Part shown: piece after piece, positions 47,126-54,913 of the stretch
How the letters are laid out: each line of letters opens with the position of its first letter
Position numbering within the stretch: position 1 is the first letter of the stretch
From: Pseudomonas fluorescens
GTDB taxonomy: Bacteria; Pseudomonadota; Gammaproteobacteria; Pseudomonadales; Pseudomonadaceae
DNA length: 64,000 nucleotides
Direction of reading: 5' to 3'
Assembly: GCF_902497625.1 (NCBI RefSeq)
Contig: NZ_CABVGX010000014.1
Location: 49,862-113,861 of the forward strand
Translations under genes and position numbers: made by a program
Notes under the pieces: generated by a model
Databases searched by the model: none
What the model was told of the DNA's origin: nothing
Seen by the model: the letters and a program-made list of their open reading frames with translations, nothing else

Positions 47126-47386
47126 ATGACTCTTAAAAACAAGCTGGAAGATTACACCGAATCTGAATACAAGACTCTTATCGAGCGCTTATTCGCAGGT
47201 GATTACTCCTCGGAAGCCGAGCTGGACGAAATCGTCGAGATCATCGTCATTACGTCTGAGCATCCGAATGGCTCAGACATTATGTATTACCCATCGGCTG
47301 GAGCTGAAGATAGTCCAGAGGGGGTATTGAACACCATAAAAATCTGGCGCGCAGCTAATAACAAATCCGGATTTAAACCCGAGTAA
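47126..47386 (+). CDS. Pyocin/colicin DNase immunity protein (Im9-like)
   Basis: Cytoplasmic inhibitor of 86 aa that protects the producer by binding the nuclease domain. It matches Im2/Im9: DYTESEYKTLIERLFAGDYSSEAELDEIV, then the specificity and conserved segments SEHPNGSDIMYYP and EGVLNTIKIWRAANNKSGFK. The start at 47126 (MTLKNKLEDYTE) lies one base after the pyocin stop, with GGGGAA in the end of the pyocin gene. It is the last gene of the bacteriocin pair. No lysis gene follows, as is usual for S-pyocins. Confidence 0.95.
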   Translation: MTLKNKLEDYTESEYKTLIERLFAGDYSSEAELDEIVEIIVITSEHPNGSDIMYYPSAGAEDSPEGVLNTIKIWRAANNKSGFKPE

Positions 47387-47433
47387 TGTACATCAACAGG
47401 GGCAGGACATGAATTCTGCCCCTGTAGCAATCT

Positions 47434-48345
47434 TTAAATCGAATACCTCTGCAAATTCCCCATCATTTCCTTCAACGCGTCAATATTATCCTTCGGATGC
47501 ACCGCGCCTTCGAAATCACAGATCTGCGCCCAATTCGCCGCCACATCGTCCGGCGAGAATCCTACCCGTGGATCGAACCCGGCACCCAGGCTGCGCTCCC
47601 AGCGAACCTTGCCCATCCAGCCGCCACCCACTTCAAACAGGCCCGACGTTTCCTGACAGTTTTCGCTGGCCAGATAGACCACCAGCGGGCTGACCAGTTC
47701 GGGCTTGAGCTGTTCGAACACTTGCGGCGGAATCAGGCCTTCGGTCATGCGCGTGCCGCCGGTGGGAGCGATGGCGTTGACAAGAATGTTGTGCTTACGC
47801 CCTTCGATGGCAAGGGTGCGGGTCAGGCCGTAGAGGCCGAGCTTGGCCATGCCGTAGTTGGATTGACCGAAGTTGCCATAGATGCCCGAGGTCGAGGCGG
47901 TGAAGATCACTCGGCCATAGTTTTGCTCGCGCAGATGCGGCCACGCCGCGCGGGTAACCTTATAAGCGCCCTCAACGTGGACGCGGTAAACCAGATCCCA
48001 GTCGGCATCGTCCATCTTGTGGAAGGTCTTGTCCCGCAGGATCCCGGCATTGTTGACGACCACGTCGACGCGGCCGAAAACATCCAGCGCATTCTGGACG
48101 ATTTTGTCGCCATCGGTGACCGAGTCGTGGCTGGCCTCGGCAACACCGCCCGCCTGACGAATTTCCGCTACGACGCGGTCCGCCGCCGATGCGTTTGCGC
48201 CCTCCCCCTGAGCCGAACCGCCGAGATCATTGACCAGCACTTTGGCTCCCTGCGCGGCGAATAGCAACGCGTGCGCACGCCCGAGGCCGCCGCCGGCCCC
48301 GGTGATGATTACGACTTTATCTTCGAAGCGCACAGACTCATTCAT
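47434..48345 (-). CDS. SDR oxidoreductase of the MFE-2/hydroxyacyl-CoA dehydrogenase type
   Basis: Enzyme of 303 aa. The NAD-binding motif GAGGGLGRAHALLFA is near residues 15-29; NDLGG, NNAGILRDKTF and the catalytic NYGMAK pattern (Tyr-x-x-x-Lys) follow, as in the dehydrogenase unit of peroxisomal multifunctional enzyme 2. Likely activity is oxidation of a 3-hydroxyacyl-CoA or a related hydroxy compound with NAD. The start was set to 48345 (MNESVRFEDKVVIITG), with GGAG upstream. It lies alone, converging on the immunity gene. Confidence 0.87.
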   Translation of the reverse strand: MNESVRFEDKVVIITGAGGGLGRAHALLFAAQGAKVLVNDLGGSAQGEGANASAADRVVAEIRQAGGVAEASHDSVTDGDKIVQNALDVFGRVDVVVNNAGILRDKTFHKMDDADWDLVYRVHVEGAYKVTRAAWPHLREQNYGRVIFTASTSGIYGNFGQSNYGMAKLGLYGLTRTLAIEGRKHNILVNAIAPTGGTRMTEGLIPPQVFEQLKPELVSPLVVYLASENCQETSGLFEVGGGWMGKVRWERSLGAGFDPRVGFSPDDVAANWAQICDFEGAVHPKDNIDALKEMMGNLQRYSI

Positions 48346-48486
48346 GGGAGGACTCCAGCAGGCCAAAGGGACGATGTGTCCGAGTGTCAGGCACGGCGCC
48401 GCGGGTCACAATGAATACGGGTGGGGCTGAATGGTGTTCGATAAGGCTGGGGGATGATGCGGATTTGGGATTGGGGGGACCATTAG

Positions 48487-48575
48487 AGATCGCAGCCTCG
48501 TGTTACTCGACAGCTCCTACATCGGGATCACCGATATCCCTGTAGGAGCTGTCGAGTAACACGAGGCTGCGATCT
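48487..48575. repeat. REP-like palindrome, 35-base perfect arms
   Basis: Arms 48487-48521 and 48541-48575 are perfectly complementary around a 19-base loop. The core TGTAGGAGCTGTCGAGT and CGAGGCTGCGATCT recurs almost unchanged at 56612-56708. Confidence 0.92.
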
Positions 48576-48587
48576 TTCAGCATCGAC

Positions 48588-49490
48588 TCAGGAAAAAGCC
48601 ACCTTACGCGGCAAAGGGATCAACCGGCCGCGAAACGCCAGATAATGCTGCAGCACCTGCACCGGCGCTTCGGTCTGCGGGTAATGGCCGATGCTTGGCA
48701 ACAGCACTGTATCAGCGTCTGGAATCAATTCCTGATAGCGCTTGACCATGTGCGCTCCGGAGATCGGATCGACCTCGCCATCAATCACCCTCAACGGCAC
48801 TTCGCCGCGCTGCATCGCCAGCACCCAACGGTCCCGCTGAACTCGCCGTTCGGGAATGTAGGCGATGAGTTTGTGAATAATCCGCGTCCCGTTATTGCTA
48901 ACGATCAGGCTCCAGAAATCGTCCATCTCGCTTTCCGTAGGGCGGCTATGCGGACCGAATATCTGCCGGAAACTCTTCACCAGCGCCTCGCGCGAGAAGG
49001 CTCGCCCAATCATCCAGCCCAATGGGCTGAGCAGCAGTTTTTGCATGAGTACCGGGCGATGGGTTTCCGGAAACAGGCCGCCGTTGAGGAACACACAACT
49101 GGCGAGTTCGATGCGCGCCTCATAGTGTCGCGCCAGCAGTTCCTGCGCCACGCTGTCGCCATAATCGTGGGCAATAATGTGCACGGGCGTCTCGACGTGC
49201 AGGTGTTCGAGCAGTGCCTGTTGCAGATCGGCCTGTTCGAGCAAGCTGTATTCATGGTTGACCGGTTTGGCTGAATCGCCGAAGCCGAGCATGTCGCAAG
49301 CTATCACGCGATAGCGCTGGGCCAGTGGCTGCCAGAGGAAATGCCAGTCCCAACTGGCCGTCGGAAAACCGTGAATCAGCAACAGTGGCTCGCCCTGCCC
49401 TGCCGTCCAGTAACGAATGGCATGGCCGCGGAACATGAACGTCTGACTGCGCTTGCGCCAGACACACAGCGGGATCTCGGCGAGTGGCAT
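48588..49490 (-). CDS. Alpha/beta-fold hydrolase, epoxide hydrolase/dehalogenase-like
   Basis: Enzyme of 300 aa. The oxyanion segment HGFPTASWDW (residues 40-49) precedes the nucleophile elbow HDYGDS with Asp109, and the C-terminal SIGHYPQTEAP holds the catalytic His. An Asp nucleophile points to epoxide hydrolase or haloalkane dehalogenase chemistry rather than esterase. Its ATG overlaps the stop of the upstream aldolase-family gene by one base, so the two are co-translated and may act in one pathway. The substrate is unknown. Confidence 0.88.
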   Translation of the reverse strand: MPLAEIPLCVWRKRSQTFMFRGHAIRYWTAGQGEPLLLIHGFPTASWDWHFLWQPLAQRYRVIACDMLGFGDSAKPVNHEYSLLEQADLQQALLEHLHVETPVHIIAHDYGDSVAQELLARHYEARIELASCVFLNGGLFPETHRPVLMQKLLLSPLGWMIGRAFSREALVKSFRQIFGPHSRPTESEMDDFWSLIVSNNGTRIIHKLIAYIPERRVQRDRWVLAMQRGEVPLRVIDGEVDPISGAHMVKRYQELIPDADTVLLPSIGHYPQTEAPVQVLQHYLAFRGRLIPLPRKVAFS

Positions 49491-50272
49491 CAGAATTTGT
49501 ATCCCGGGTCCAGTTGATCGAGCTTACGTAGCAACGCCGGCCAGGCCAGCGCGCCCCCCATGCCTTGAGAACTTTTGGTGACGCCAGCGATCATCGCCTT
49601 GGCACCCGCCAGGATCTGCGGATCGATGGCGATCAATTCCGCCCCACCGTTCTGCGCCAGCACTTGGATATCGCAAGCGCGCTGGAAGGTAAACATCATC
49701 AGGAAGGTATCGGCAACGGTACTGCCGCAGGTCAGCAAGCCGTGGTTGTGCAACATCAGAAAATTGTTGTCGCCGAGGTCGGCCTGCAACCGCGCCTTCT
49801 CTTCGTGGTTCAACGCAACGCCTTCATAGGCGTGATAAGCCAGGCTGGACAGCACGAATAACGACTGCTGGCTGATTGGCAAGACGCCCTGTTTCTGCGC
49901 CGACACCGCGACACCCGCCGCAGTGTGCGTATGCAGCACGCACACCACATCATGACGCACTTCATGCACGGCGCTGTGGATCGTGTACCCCGCCGGGTTG
50001 ATGTCGTACGGGCTTTCCATCAATTTGTTGCCGGCCTGATCGACCTTGACCAGGCTGGATGCGGTGATCTCGTGGAACATCAGGCCGAATGGGTTGATCA
50101 GGAAATCTTCGGTACCCGGCACCTTGGCCGAGATGTGCGTGAAAATCAGATCGTCCCAGCCGTGCTGGGCGACCAGACGATAACAGGCCGCCAGATCGAC
50201 GCGGGTCTGCCACTCGGCGGCGCTGACCTGATGTTGAACGCTCGGTGTCGACTGGATGGGGGCTACGCTCAC
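49490..50272 (-). CDS. Class II aldolase/adducin-family protein
   Basis: Cytoplasmic protein of 260 aa. The segment WDDLIFTHISAKVPG, the metal-binding VLHTHTAAGVAVSAQ and LMLHNHGLLTCG are the three Zn-ligand regions of the fuculose-phosphate-aldolase/adducin family. Members include aldolases, decarboxylases and epimerases, so the precise reaction is open. First gene of a two-gene operon with the alpha/beta hydrolase. The start lies about 10 bases after an AGGA-type site. Confidence 0.87.
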   Translation of the reverse strand: MSVAPIQSTPSVQHQVSAAEWQTRVDLAACYRLVAQHGWDDLIFTHISAKVPGTEDFLINPFGLMFHEITASSLVKVDQAGNKLMESPYDINPAGYTIHSAVHEVRHDVVCVLHTHTAAGVAVSAQKQGVLPISQQSLFVLSSLAYHAYEGVALNHEEKARLQADLGDNNFLMLHNHGLLTCGSTVADTFLMMFTFQRACDIQVLAQNGGAELIAIDPQILAGAKAMIAGVTKSSQGMGGALAWPALLRKLDQLDPGYKF

Positions 50273-50421
50273 AGCAAGGAACTCCTGTTCTTGTTTTTAT
50301 GCTCACGTGAAGCAGTCTAGTCAGCCCTCGATAATCGGGTAGTTGCATTGGCAGCCAGCTTGATGGCCTAGCGAGTCAGTGCCTCGAAAGGCCCGCAGTC
50401 ACAGGTTTCGCCAGCGGCGGA

Positions 50422-50877
50422 TCAGTGGTTCAGCGCATCGATCAGTTCGGCCAGCCAGGGCTCCGCGTCGGTTTCCGGGGTGACACTTTCGCTGGCGTCC
50501 AGACGCAGCATCGGCAGCACTTCACGCACGCCCAACTCGGTAAACAGCTCACGCATCTGCTCGCCACCGCCGCAAAAAGTATCGCCATAACTGGCATCAC
50601 CCAAGCCGATCACGGCACCCGGCAAACCACGCCATGCCGCCGGCAACTGATCGCGGATGGCGCTATACAAAGGCTGCAGATTGTCGGGCAGCTCGCCCAT
50701 GCCGGTGGTCGACGTCACGGCGAGAAAAGCGTCCGGACCGAACGCCTGTATGTCCGCAAGGCTTGCCCGTGGGTTGTGGAACGTATCGAAACCGGCAGTT
50801 TTCAGAATGCTGGCGGCATGACGGGCGACTTCTTCGGCCGTGCCGTATACCGAGCCGGAAAGGATGGCAACTTTCAT
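50422..50877 (-). CDS. mioC: MioC-like flavodoxin
   Basis: FMN-binding electron carrier of 151 aa. The phosphate-binding loop SGSVYGTAEEVA (residues 7-18) and the TSTTGMGELPDNLQPL and GLGDASYGDTFCGGGE segments are typical of MioC/flavodoxin-like domains. The start at 50877 is MKVAILSG; the longer frame to 51060 runs into the LOV gene. It is divergent from the LOV photoreceptor gene, 102 bases away. In E. coli MioC is linked to biotin synthase; here redox support is assumed but not shown. Confidence 0.9.
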   Translation of the reverse strand: MKVAILSGSVYGTAEEVARHAASILKTAGFDTFHNPRASLADIQAFGPDAFLAVTSTTGMGELPDNLQPLYSAIRDQLPAAWRGLPGAVIGLGDASYGDTFCGGGEQMRELFTELGVREVLPMLRLDASESVTPETDAEPWLAELIDALNH

Positions 50878-50979
50878 CAATCGGGTCCTGAAGTTGAATA
50901 AAGGGAAGGATCTTAACAGCACGACCCTGATTGTTCTTTTAGAATGCAGACGATCAATCACCCGCAAAGGACTCTGCAA

Positions 50980-51456
50980 ATGATCAATGCGCAGCTGCTG
51001 CAAATGGTCGTCAATGCTTCGAATGAAGGCATCGTGATCGCGGAAAAAGAGGGCGAGCAAGACAATATTCTGATTTACGTCAATCCGGCGTTCGAGCGCA
51101 TGACGGGCTATTCAAGCGAAGAAATCCTCTATCAGGACTGCCGCTTTCTGCAGGCTGGAGATCGGGATCAGGCGTCCTTGCGCGTGGTTCGCGAGACACT
51201 CGATCAGGGAGGCTCTTGCCGCGAGATTCTGCACAATTATCGCAAGGACGGTACGCCATTCTGGAACGAGCTATCGCTTTCGACAGTAAAAAATTCCGCT
51301 GACGGCCAGACCTATTTCGTCGGAGTGCAAAAAGATGTCACTCTTCAGGTCAAGGCTCAGCAGCGTATCGTGCAGCTTGAAGCCCAAGTGAACGAGCTGC
51401 AGAACCAACTGGCCGCGCTGAAAGCGACCAACGGTGCAAACAAAAATGCGAATTAG
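50980..51456 (+). CDS. Short LOV-domain blue-light photoreceptor
   Basis: Protein of 158 aa: one LOV/PAS domain (residues about 12-118) plus N- and C-terminal helices, the last a coiled coil (QQRIVQLEAQVNELQNQLAAL). The photoactive signature DCRFLQ carries Cys54, which forms the light-driven FMN adduct. MINAQLLQ and the following sequence closely match P. putida PpSB1-LOV (Cys53). It has no fused output domain, so it acts on partners. The start at 50980 has AAAGG upstream; an ATG at 50944 adds 12 residues absent from homologues. In P. putida such LOV proteins are required for light-induced transcription by neighbouring LitR-type repressors. Confidence 0.93.
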   Translation: MINAQLLQMVVNASNEGIVIAEKEGEQDNILIYVNPAFERMTGYSSEEILYQDCRFLQAGDRDQASLRVVRETLDQGGSCREILHNYRKDGTPFWNELSLSTVKNSADGQTYFVGVQKDVTLQVKAQQRIVQLEAQVNELQNQLAALKATNGANKNAN

Positions 51457-51510
51457 TTGTCATTAACTACAATCACCGATGACTTTGTTAGCATTTCTTT
51501 CGAGTAGATC

Positions 51511-52116
51511 ATGCAACGCGACGCGCTCCTGACCCAGGATGAGCTGGATTTCATCCAGACCATGCAGCATAACCCGCAACTCAATGTGCGGGATGCGACG
51601 TCGAGCCTGCTGGTCAATGGCGGTTCGCAGATTCGTGATCTGCTCACGCGCCTTGCTGCCCATGAGCAAGTGACCATCCAAGCCAACTTCGACAATCAGC
51701 AAATGACGTTCCCCCTGCACTTGGTTGAAGACGAATTTCATGCGCTGCATCTGCGCCTGGGCGTTCCGAGCATTTATGAGGATGGTCCGATGGTGCGGCC
51801 CTGGCGTTTAGTGCTGGAGGAGCCGGTAGCGTTGGAGAATGCCAGTGGCCAGCCCGGGACAATGTGGGTGCACGAAGTGTCCTTCAAAGGTGTTCTGCTG
51901 GAAGTACGCAACAAGACCAAGCCGCCAAAGCATTTCGCACTATGGTTCAGTCCTTCGGGCTACGAACGTATCGCCTTGCGCGGCACCTTCGAAAAGGAAA
52001 CGGATAACGGCTACTTCGCCTATCAGTTGAACCAGGGCGACAAAGACGAAACCGAGCGCCTGCGCCAGTACATCCTTCAGCAGCATCGCCTGACCCACCC
52101 CGCCTTGCACCTCTGA
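51511..52116 (+). CDS. PilZ-like protein, possible c-di-GMP binder
   Basis: Cytoplasmic protein of 201 aa with no membrane segment. The N-terminal half (1-95) resembles the YcgR-type N domain, and the second half has VRPWR followed by HEVSFKG, a weak echo of the PilZ RxxxR and (D/N)xSxxG motifs; the first acidic residue is not in a perfect position. I do not recognise a named gene. It sits between the LOV and LitR-like genes, so it may belong to the light-response module. Whether it binds c-di-GMP is unproven. Confidence 0.72.
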   Translation: MQRDALLTQDELDFIQTMQHNPQLNVRDATSSLLVNGGSQIRDLLTRLAAHEQVTIQANFDNQQMTFPLHLVEDEFHALHLRLGVPSIYEDGPMVRPWRLVLEEPVALENASGQPGTMWVHEVSFKGVLLEVRNKTKPPKHFALWFSPSGYERIALRGTFEKETDNGYFAYQLNQGDKDETERLRQYILQQHRLTHPALHL

Positions 52117-52131
52117 TTCACACCGCCCGCC

Positions 52132-53100
52132 TCAAGTGTCCAGGCTGCCTGCCAGGAACTGCTTGAGCCTTTGGCGCATCTGCGTTCCATCACTTCCCAG
52201 ACAGCCGATCGAAGATCCAGCCAGGTTCTCCTGCGCCAGCTCAGCGACTTCACCCGCCAGCATCAGCTGACAATCAATGCTCAAGGCCAGTCGCTTCAGC
52301 AATAACGGCAGTTGCGGCAGCGGCGCATTGTTGGAGAAAAGCACGAGTGCTTGAGGCTTGATCCTCTCGCACACCAGCGTCAATTCATCGAACGGCTGAC
52401 CGACCGCCATGACCTGAATTGCGCAATCGGAATTACTGAGCAGTAACGCCGCGGCCAGCAGTTCGACTTCGTGACAGCGATCGTTCAAGGCGCATACAAC
52501 GACTCTGCAGGCTCCCGTGACGGGTGCCAGCGACAGGCGCTGTACGATGCGGGAGCGCAAGAAACCATCGAAAAAAAACCATTCACTGGCGTGTCCGAAC
52601 TCATCTCGCCGGTGCTGCGCTTGCTGAAAATGTTTCCATAACGGCAGCAGGATGTCCTGAAACACTACCGATAGCGGGTAACTGGAAAAAATCCGTCCAT
52701 AGATCTGATCAAGTGTTACCACATCGAACGCGCGAACCGCGCACTTGAGCTGTTCCTGCCATTGCGCATGGTCGGGGTGCACTCGCTCGCTGGGGATAAT
52801 GTGCGCCAACGCCTGAAGCGGCGCGACCTTGGCCAGTATCTTGCCGACTTTACTGACAGCGACGCCGCGATCAATCCAGTCGAGAATACTGCGCACCCGC
52901 TCAATATCGCTCATCGAATACAGGCGATGCCCGCTATCAGTGCGCGTCGGCTGAATCAAACCGTAACGCCGCTCCCACGCGCGCAAGGTGACCGGATTCA
53001 CTCCGGTGAGCCGCGCCACTTCACGGATAGGGAGCATCTGCTCCAGGGCAGGTGCAAGATCGGGCTGAAGACCCAGGGAGGCGTCAATGATGGCAGACAT
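52132..53100 (-). CDS. Class II LitR-type MerR regulator (PplR-like)
   Basis: Regulator of 322 aa. The N-terminal MerR helix-turn-helix (residues about 23-92: LPIREVARLTGVNPVTLRAWERRYGLIQPTRTDSGHRLY) is followed by a CarH/LitR-like helical and Rossmann part. The adenosyl-B12 hallmarks are lost: the Wx9EH motif after Trp155 is replaced (FGHAS around 168-172) and the cobalamin DxHxxG motif reads DRCHEVE. This defines class II LitR proteins, which sense light through a LOV partner. The LOV gene lies 675 bases past its 3' end, with the PilZ-like gene between. The start at 53100 was chosen (MSAIIDASL) over a 55-residue longer frame. Confidence 0.88.
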   Translation of the reverse strand: MSAIIDASLGLQPDLAPALEQMLPIREVARLTGVNPVTLRAWERRYGLIQPTRTDSGHRLYSMSDIERVRSILDWIDRGVAVSKVGKILAKVAPLQALAHIIPSERVHPDHAQWQEQLKCAVRAFDVVTLDQIYGRIFSSYPLSVVFQDILLPLWKHFQQAQHRRDEFGHASEWFFFDGFLRSRIVQRLSLAPVTGACRVVVCALNDRCHEVELLAAALLLSNSDCAIQVMAVGQPFDELTLVCERIKPQALVLFSNNAPLPQLPLLLKRLALSIDCQLMLAGEVAELAQENLAGSSIGCLGSDGTQMRQRLKQFLAGSLDT

Positions 53101-53117
53101 TCGGCAATCCACGTCCT

Positions 53118-53142
53118 TGTATGAGTTGGATCCCAGTGTAAC
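53118..53142. promoter_or_regulatory. Weak candidate LitR/PplR binding site
   Basis: TGTATG and TGTAAC half-sites are separated by 13 bases just upstream of the LitR-like ATG. The published PplR motif in P. putida is T(G/A)TACA-N12-TGTA(C/T)A, so this is only a partial match with one extra base in the spacer. Confidence 0.25.
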
Positions 53143-53322
53143 CCTCAGCGCCCGGGATAATTCAAGACATCGACGATCGACCTGCCATGCGGGCCACGCC
53201 TGTAGAATCCGGAATGTTTTTTGCTGGTTTTTTAACGGGTTGCAAGGCCGCAGCACCCTACCCACCGCTGCGCCTGCCGAACTCCTACCCGGAGCGAGGC
53301 ATCAGTCTCATGGAGATACACA

Positions 53323-53877
53323 ATGTCTACCTCACCCGTCACGCTGATGGTCGCCCGTCGCGTTGCCGAAGGGCGTTATCAGGATTTGACGCTCTGGCTG
53401 CGCGAAGGCGAACAGCTGGCCACCGATTTTCAAGGTTATCTCGGCTCTGGCGTGCTTGCACCACCGCCTGACGATAATGAATTCCAGATCATTTTTCGCT
53501 TCGCCGATGAGCAAACGATGCACGCCTGGGAGCATTCCGCCTCGCGAACCGCGTGGCTGGAGCGTGGCAGTGATTTGTTCGCCGACCCCACCGAGCATCG
53601 TGTCAGCGGCATTGAAGGCTGGTTTGGCGCGGCCGGCCAGCGCCCGCCGCGCTGGAAGCAGGCAGTGGCGATCTGGATGGCATTTTTCCCGGTGTCGTTG
53701 CTGTTCAACTTTGGATTGGGCCCGTTACTCGATGAATTGAGCCTGCTGCCTCGCGTGCTGATCAGCACGCTGTGCCTGACGCCATTGATGGTTTACCTGT
53801 TCATTCCGTTGTCGACGCGACTGCTGGCCGGTTGGCTGAACACCCCGACGAAGCTCCGCAAAACCGTCAACCCGTAG
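53323..53877 (+). CDS. ABM-domain membrane protein
   Basis: Protein of 184 aa with an N-terminal antibiotic-biosynthesis-monooxygenase-like ferredoxin fold (residues 5-100: VTLMVARRVAEGRYQDLTLWLREGEQ, FADEQTMHAWEHSASRTAWLERG) joined to two C-terminal membrane helices (about 115-135 and 143-163). Such ABM-TM fusions are of unknown function, perhaps small-molecule or heme handling at the membrane. It is divergent from the LitR-like gene and may share its light control. Its stop codon lies inside a REP-like palindrome. Confidence 0.83.
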   Translation: MSTSPVTLMVARRVAEGRYQDLTLWLREGEQLATDFQGYLGSGVLAPPPDDNEFQIIFRFADEQTMHAWEHSASRTAWLERGSDLFADPTEHRVSGIEGWFGAAGQRPPRWKQAVAIWMAFFPVSLLFNFGLGPLLDELSLLPRVLISTLCLTPLMVYLFIPLSTRLLAGWLNTPTKLRKTVNP

Positions 53878-53960
53878 CCGGCTTGCTCGCGATGAAGGCG
53901 GTACAGGCGACAGATTCTCGCGACTGTCCCACCGCCTTCGCCAGCAGGCTGGCTCCCACA
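53875..53960. repeat. REP-like palindrome at the ABM gene stop
   Basis: The left arm TAGCCGGCTTGCTCGCGATG begins at the stop codon of the ABM gene; the right arm CGCCAGCAGGCTGGCTCCCA ends near 53960. The arms are imperfect complements of the GTAGGAGCCGGCTTGCT family. Confidence 0.75.
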
Positions 53961-54006
53961 ATTGACCTCTGCCAGACATAAAATGTGAGCACCCCCCCCA
54001 TCAGCT

Positions 54007-54085
54007 GAGCAAGCTTGCTCGCGAAGAACGACAACGCGATCATCCCATGGCGCCGCTTTTCCACTGATCGCGAGCAAGCTTTGCT
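54007..54085. repeat. Second REP-like palindrome before folM
   Basis: GAGCAAGCTTGCTCGCGAAG (from 54007) and GATCGCGAGCAAGCTTTGCT (ending near 54085) are complementary around a spacer of about 35 bases. It lies about 100 bases upstream of folM, close to where its promoter must be. Confidence 0.7.
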
Positions 54086-54181
54086 GCCACCACGCTTTGC
54101 CCCCCACAACCTCGTTCCCATAGAGGTGTGAATCCGCCGTCGCTGTTATAGTTTTTGTTCTCTCCGCGACGCGAGCCGTTC

Positions 54182-54892
54182 ATGACCTCTTCCTCTGCTC
54201 CGATCCTCCTTACCGGTGCCGGCCAGCGTGTGGGCCTGCACTGCGCGCAGCGTTTGCTCAAAGATGGCCACCGGGTGATTTTCACCTACCGCACTGAGCG
54301 CAGCGGTGTGCAGACATTGCGCGACCTCGGGGCGACGGCGCTCTTCGCGGACTTTTCCACTGAGGCGGGCATCCTGGACTTCATCAGCGAACTGAAAACC
54401 CTTACCGACAGCCTCCGGGCCATCGTGCACAACGCATCCGAGTGGCTGGCAGAGTCCACGGACAGCGACGCCGCAGCGTTTACACGCATGTTCAACGTGC
54501 ACATGCTGGCGCCCTACCTGATCAATCTGCACTGCGCCGAACTGCTGCAACGGTCTACCCAGGCCGACATCGTCCACATCAGTGACGACGTCACGCGCAA
54601 GGGCAGCAGCAAACACATCGGTTACTGTGCGAGCAAGGCCGGGCTCGACAGCCTGACGCTGTCCTTCGCTGCCCGGTACGCGCCCGCCATCAAAGTCAAC
54701 GGCATCGCGCCGGCCCTGCTACTGTTCAACCCTGAAGACGACGCGGCGTACCGCACCAAGGCCCTGGCGAAGTCCGCACTGGGCATCGAACCCGGCAGCG
54801 AAGTGATTTACCAAAGCTTGCGCTACCTGCTCGACAACCCCTACGTCACAGGCACTACCCTGACCGTCAATGGCGGCCGGCACATCAAATAA
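54182..54892 (+). CDS. folM: Dihydromonapterin reductase FolM
   Basis: NADPH-dependent SDR of 236 aa that reduces dihydromonapterin to tetrahydromonapterin and also dihydrofolate. It aligns with E. coli FolM: PILLTGAGQRVGLHCA, FTYRTE, LRAIVHNASEWLAES, SKHIGYCASKAGLDSLT (Tyr-x-x-x-Lys), KVNGIAPALLLFN, VTGTTLTVNGGRHIK. The start at 54182 is MTSSSAPILL; a longer frame adds nine residues. It begins an operon with folE (21 bases later) and folX. In pseudomonads this trio makes the cofactor of phenylalanine hydroxylase. Confidence 0.93.
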   Translation: MTSSSAPILLTGAGQRVGLHCAQRLLKDGHRVIFTYRTERSGVQTLRDLGATALFADFSTEAGILDFISELKTLTDSLRAIVHNASEWLAESTDSDAAAFTRMFNVHMLAPYLINLHCAELLQRSTQADIVHISDDVTRKGSSKHIGYCASKAGLDSLTLSFAARYAPAIKVNGIAPALLLFNPEDDAAYRTKALAKSALGIEPGSEVIYQSLRYLLDNPYVTGTTLTVNGGRHIK

Positions 54893-54913
54893 GCGGCCCC
54901 GCGAGGATGCTCC

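Noticed and set aside
44334..47400. Pyocin region as part of a mobile element
   Set aside because: No integrase, transposase, att-like direct repeats or tRNA gene were seen; only the composition hints at transfer.
50878..50979. LOV/mioC spacer as a PplR-type site and TTAACA/TAGAAT as a promoter
   Set aside because: No TGTACA-like half-sites were found, and the two promoter boxes are 21 bases apart, too far for a sigma-70 promoter.
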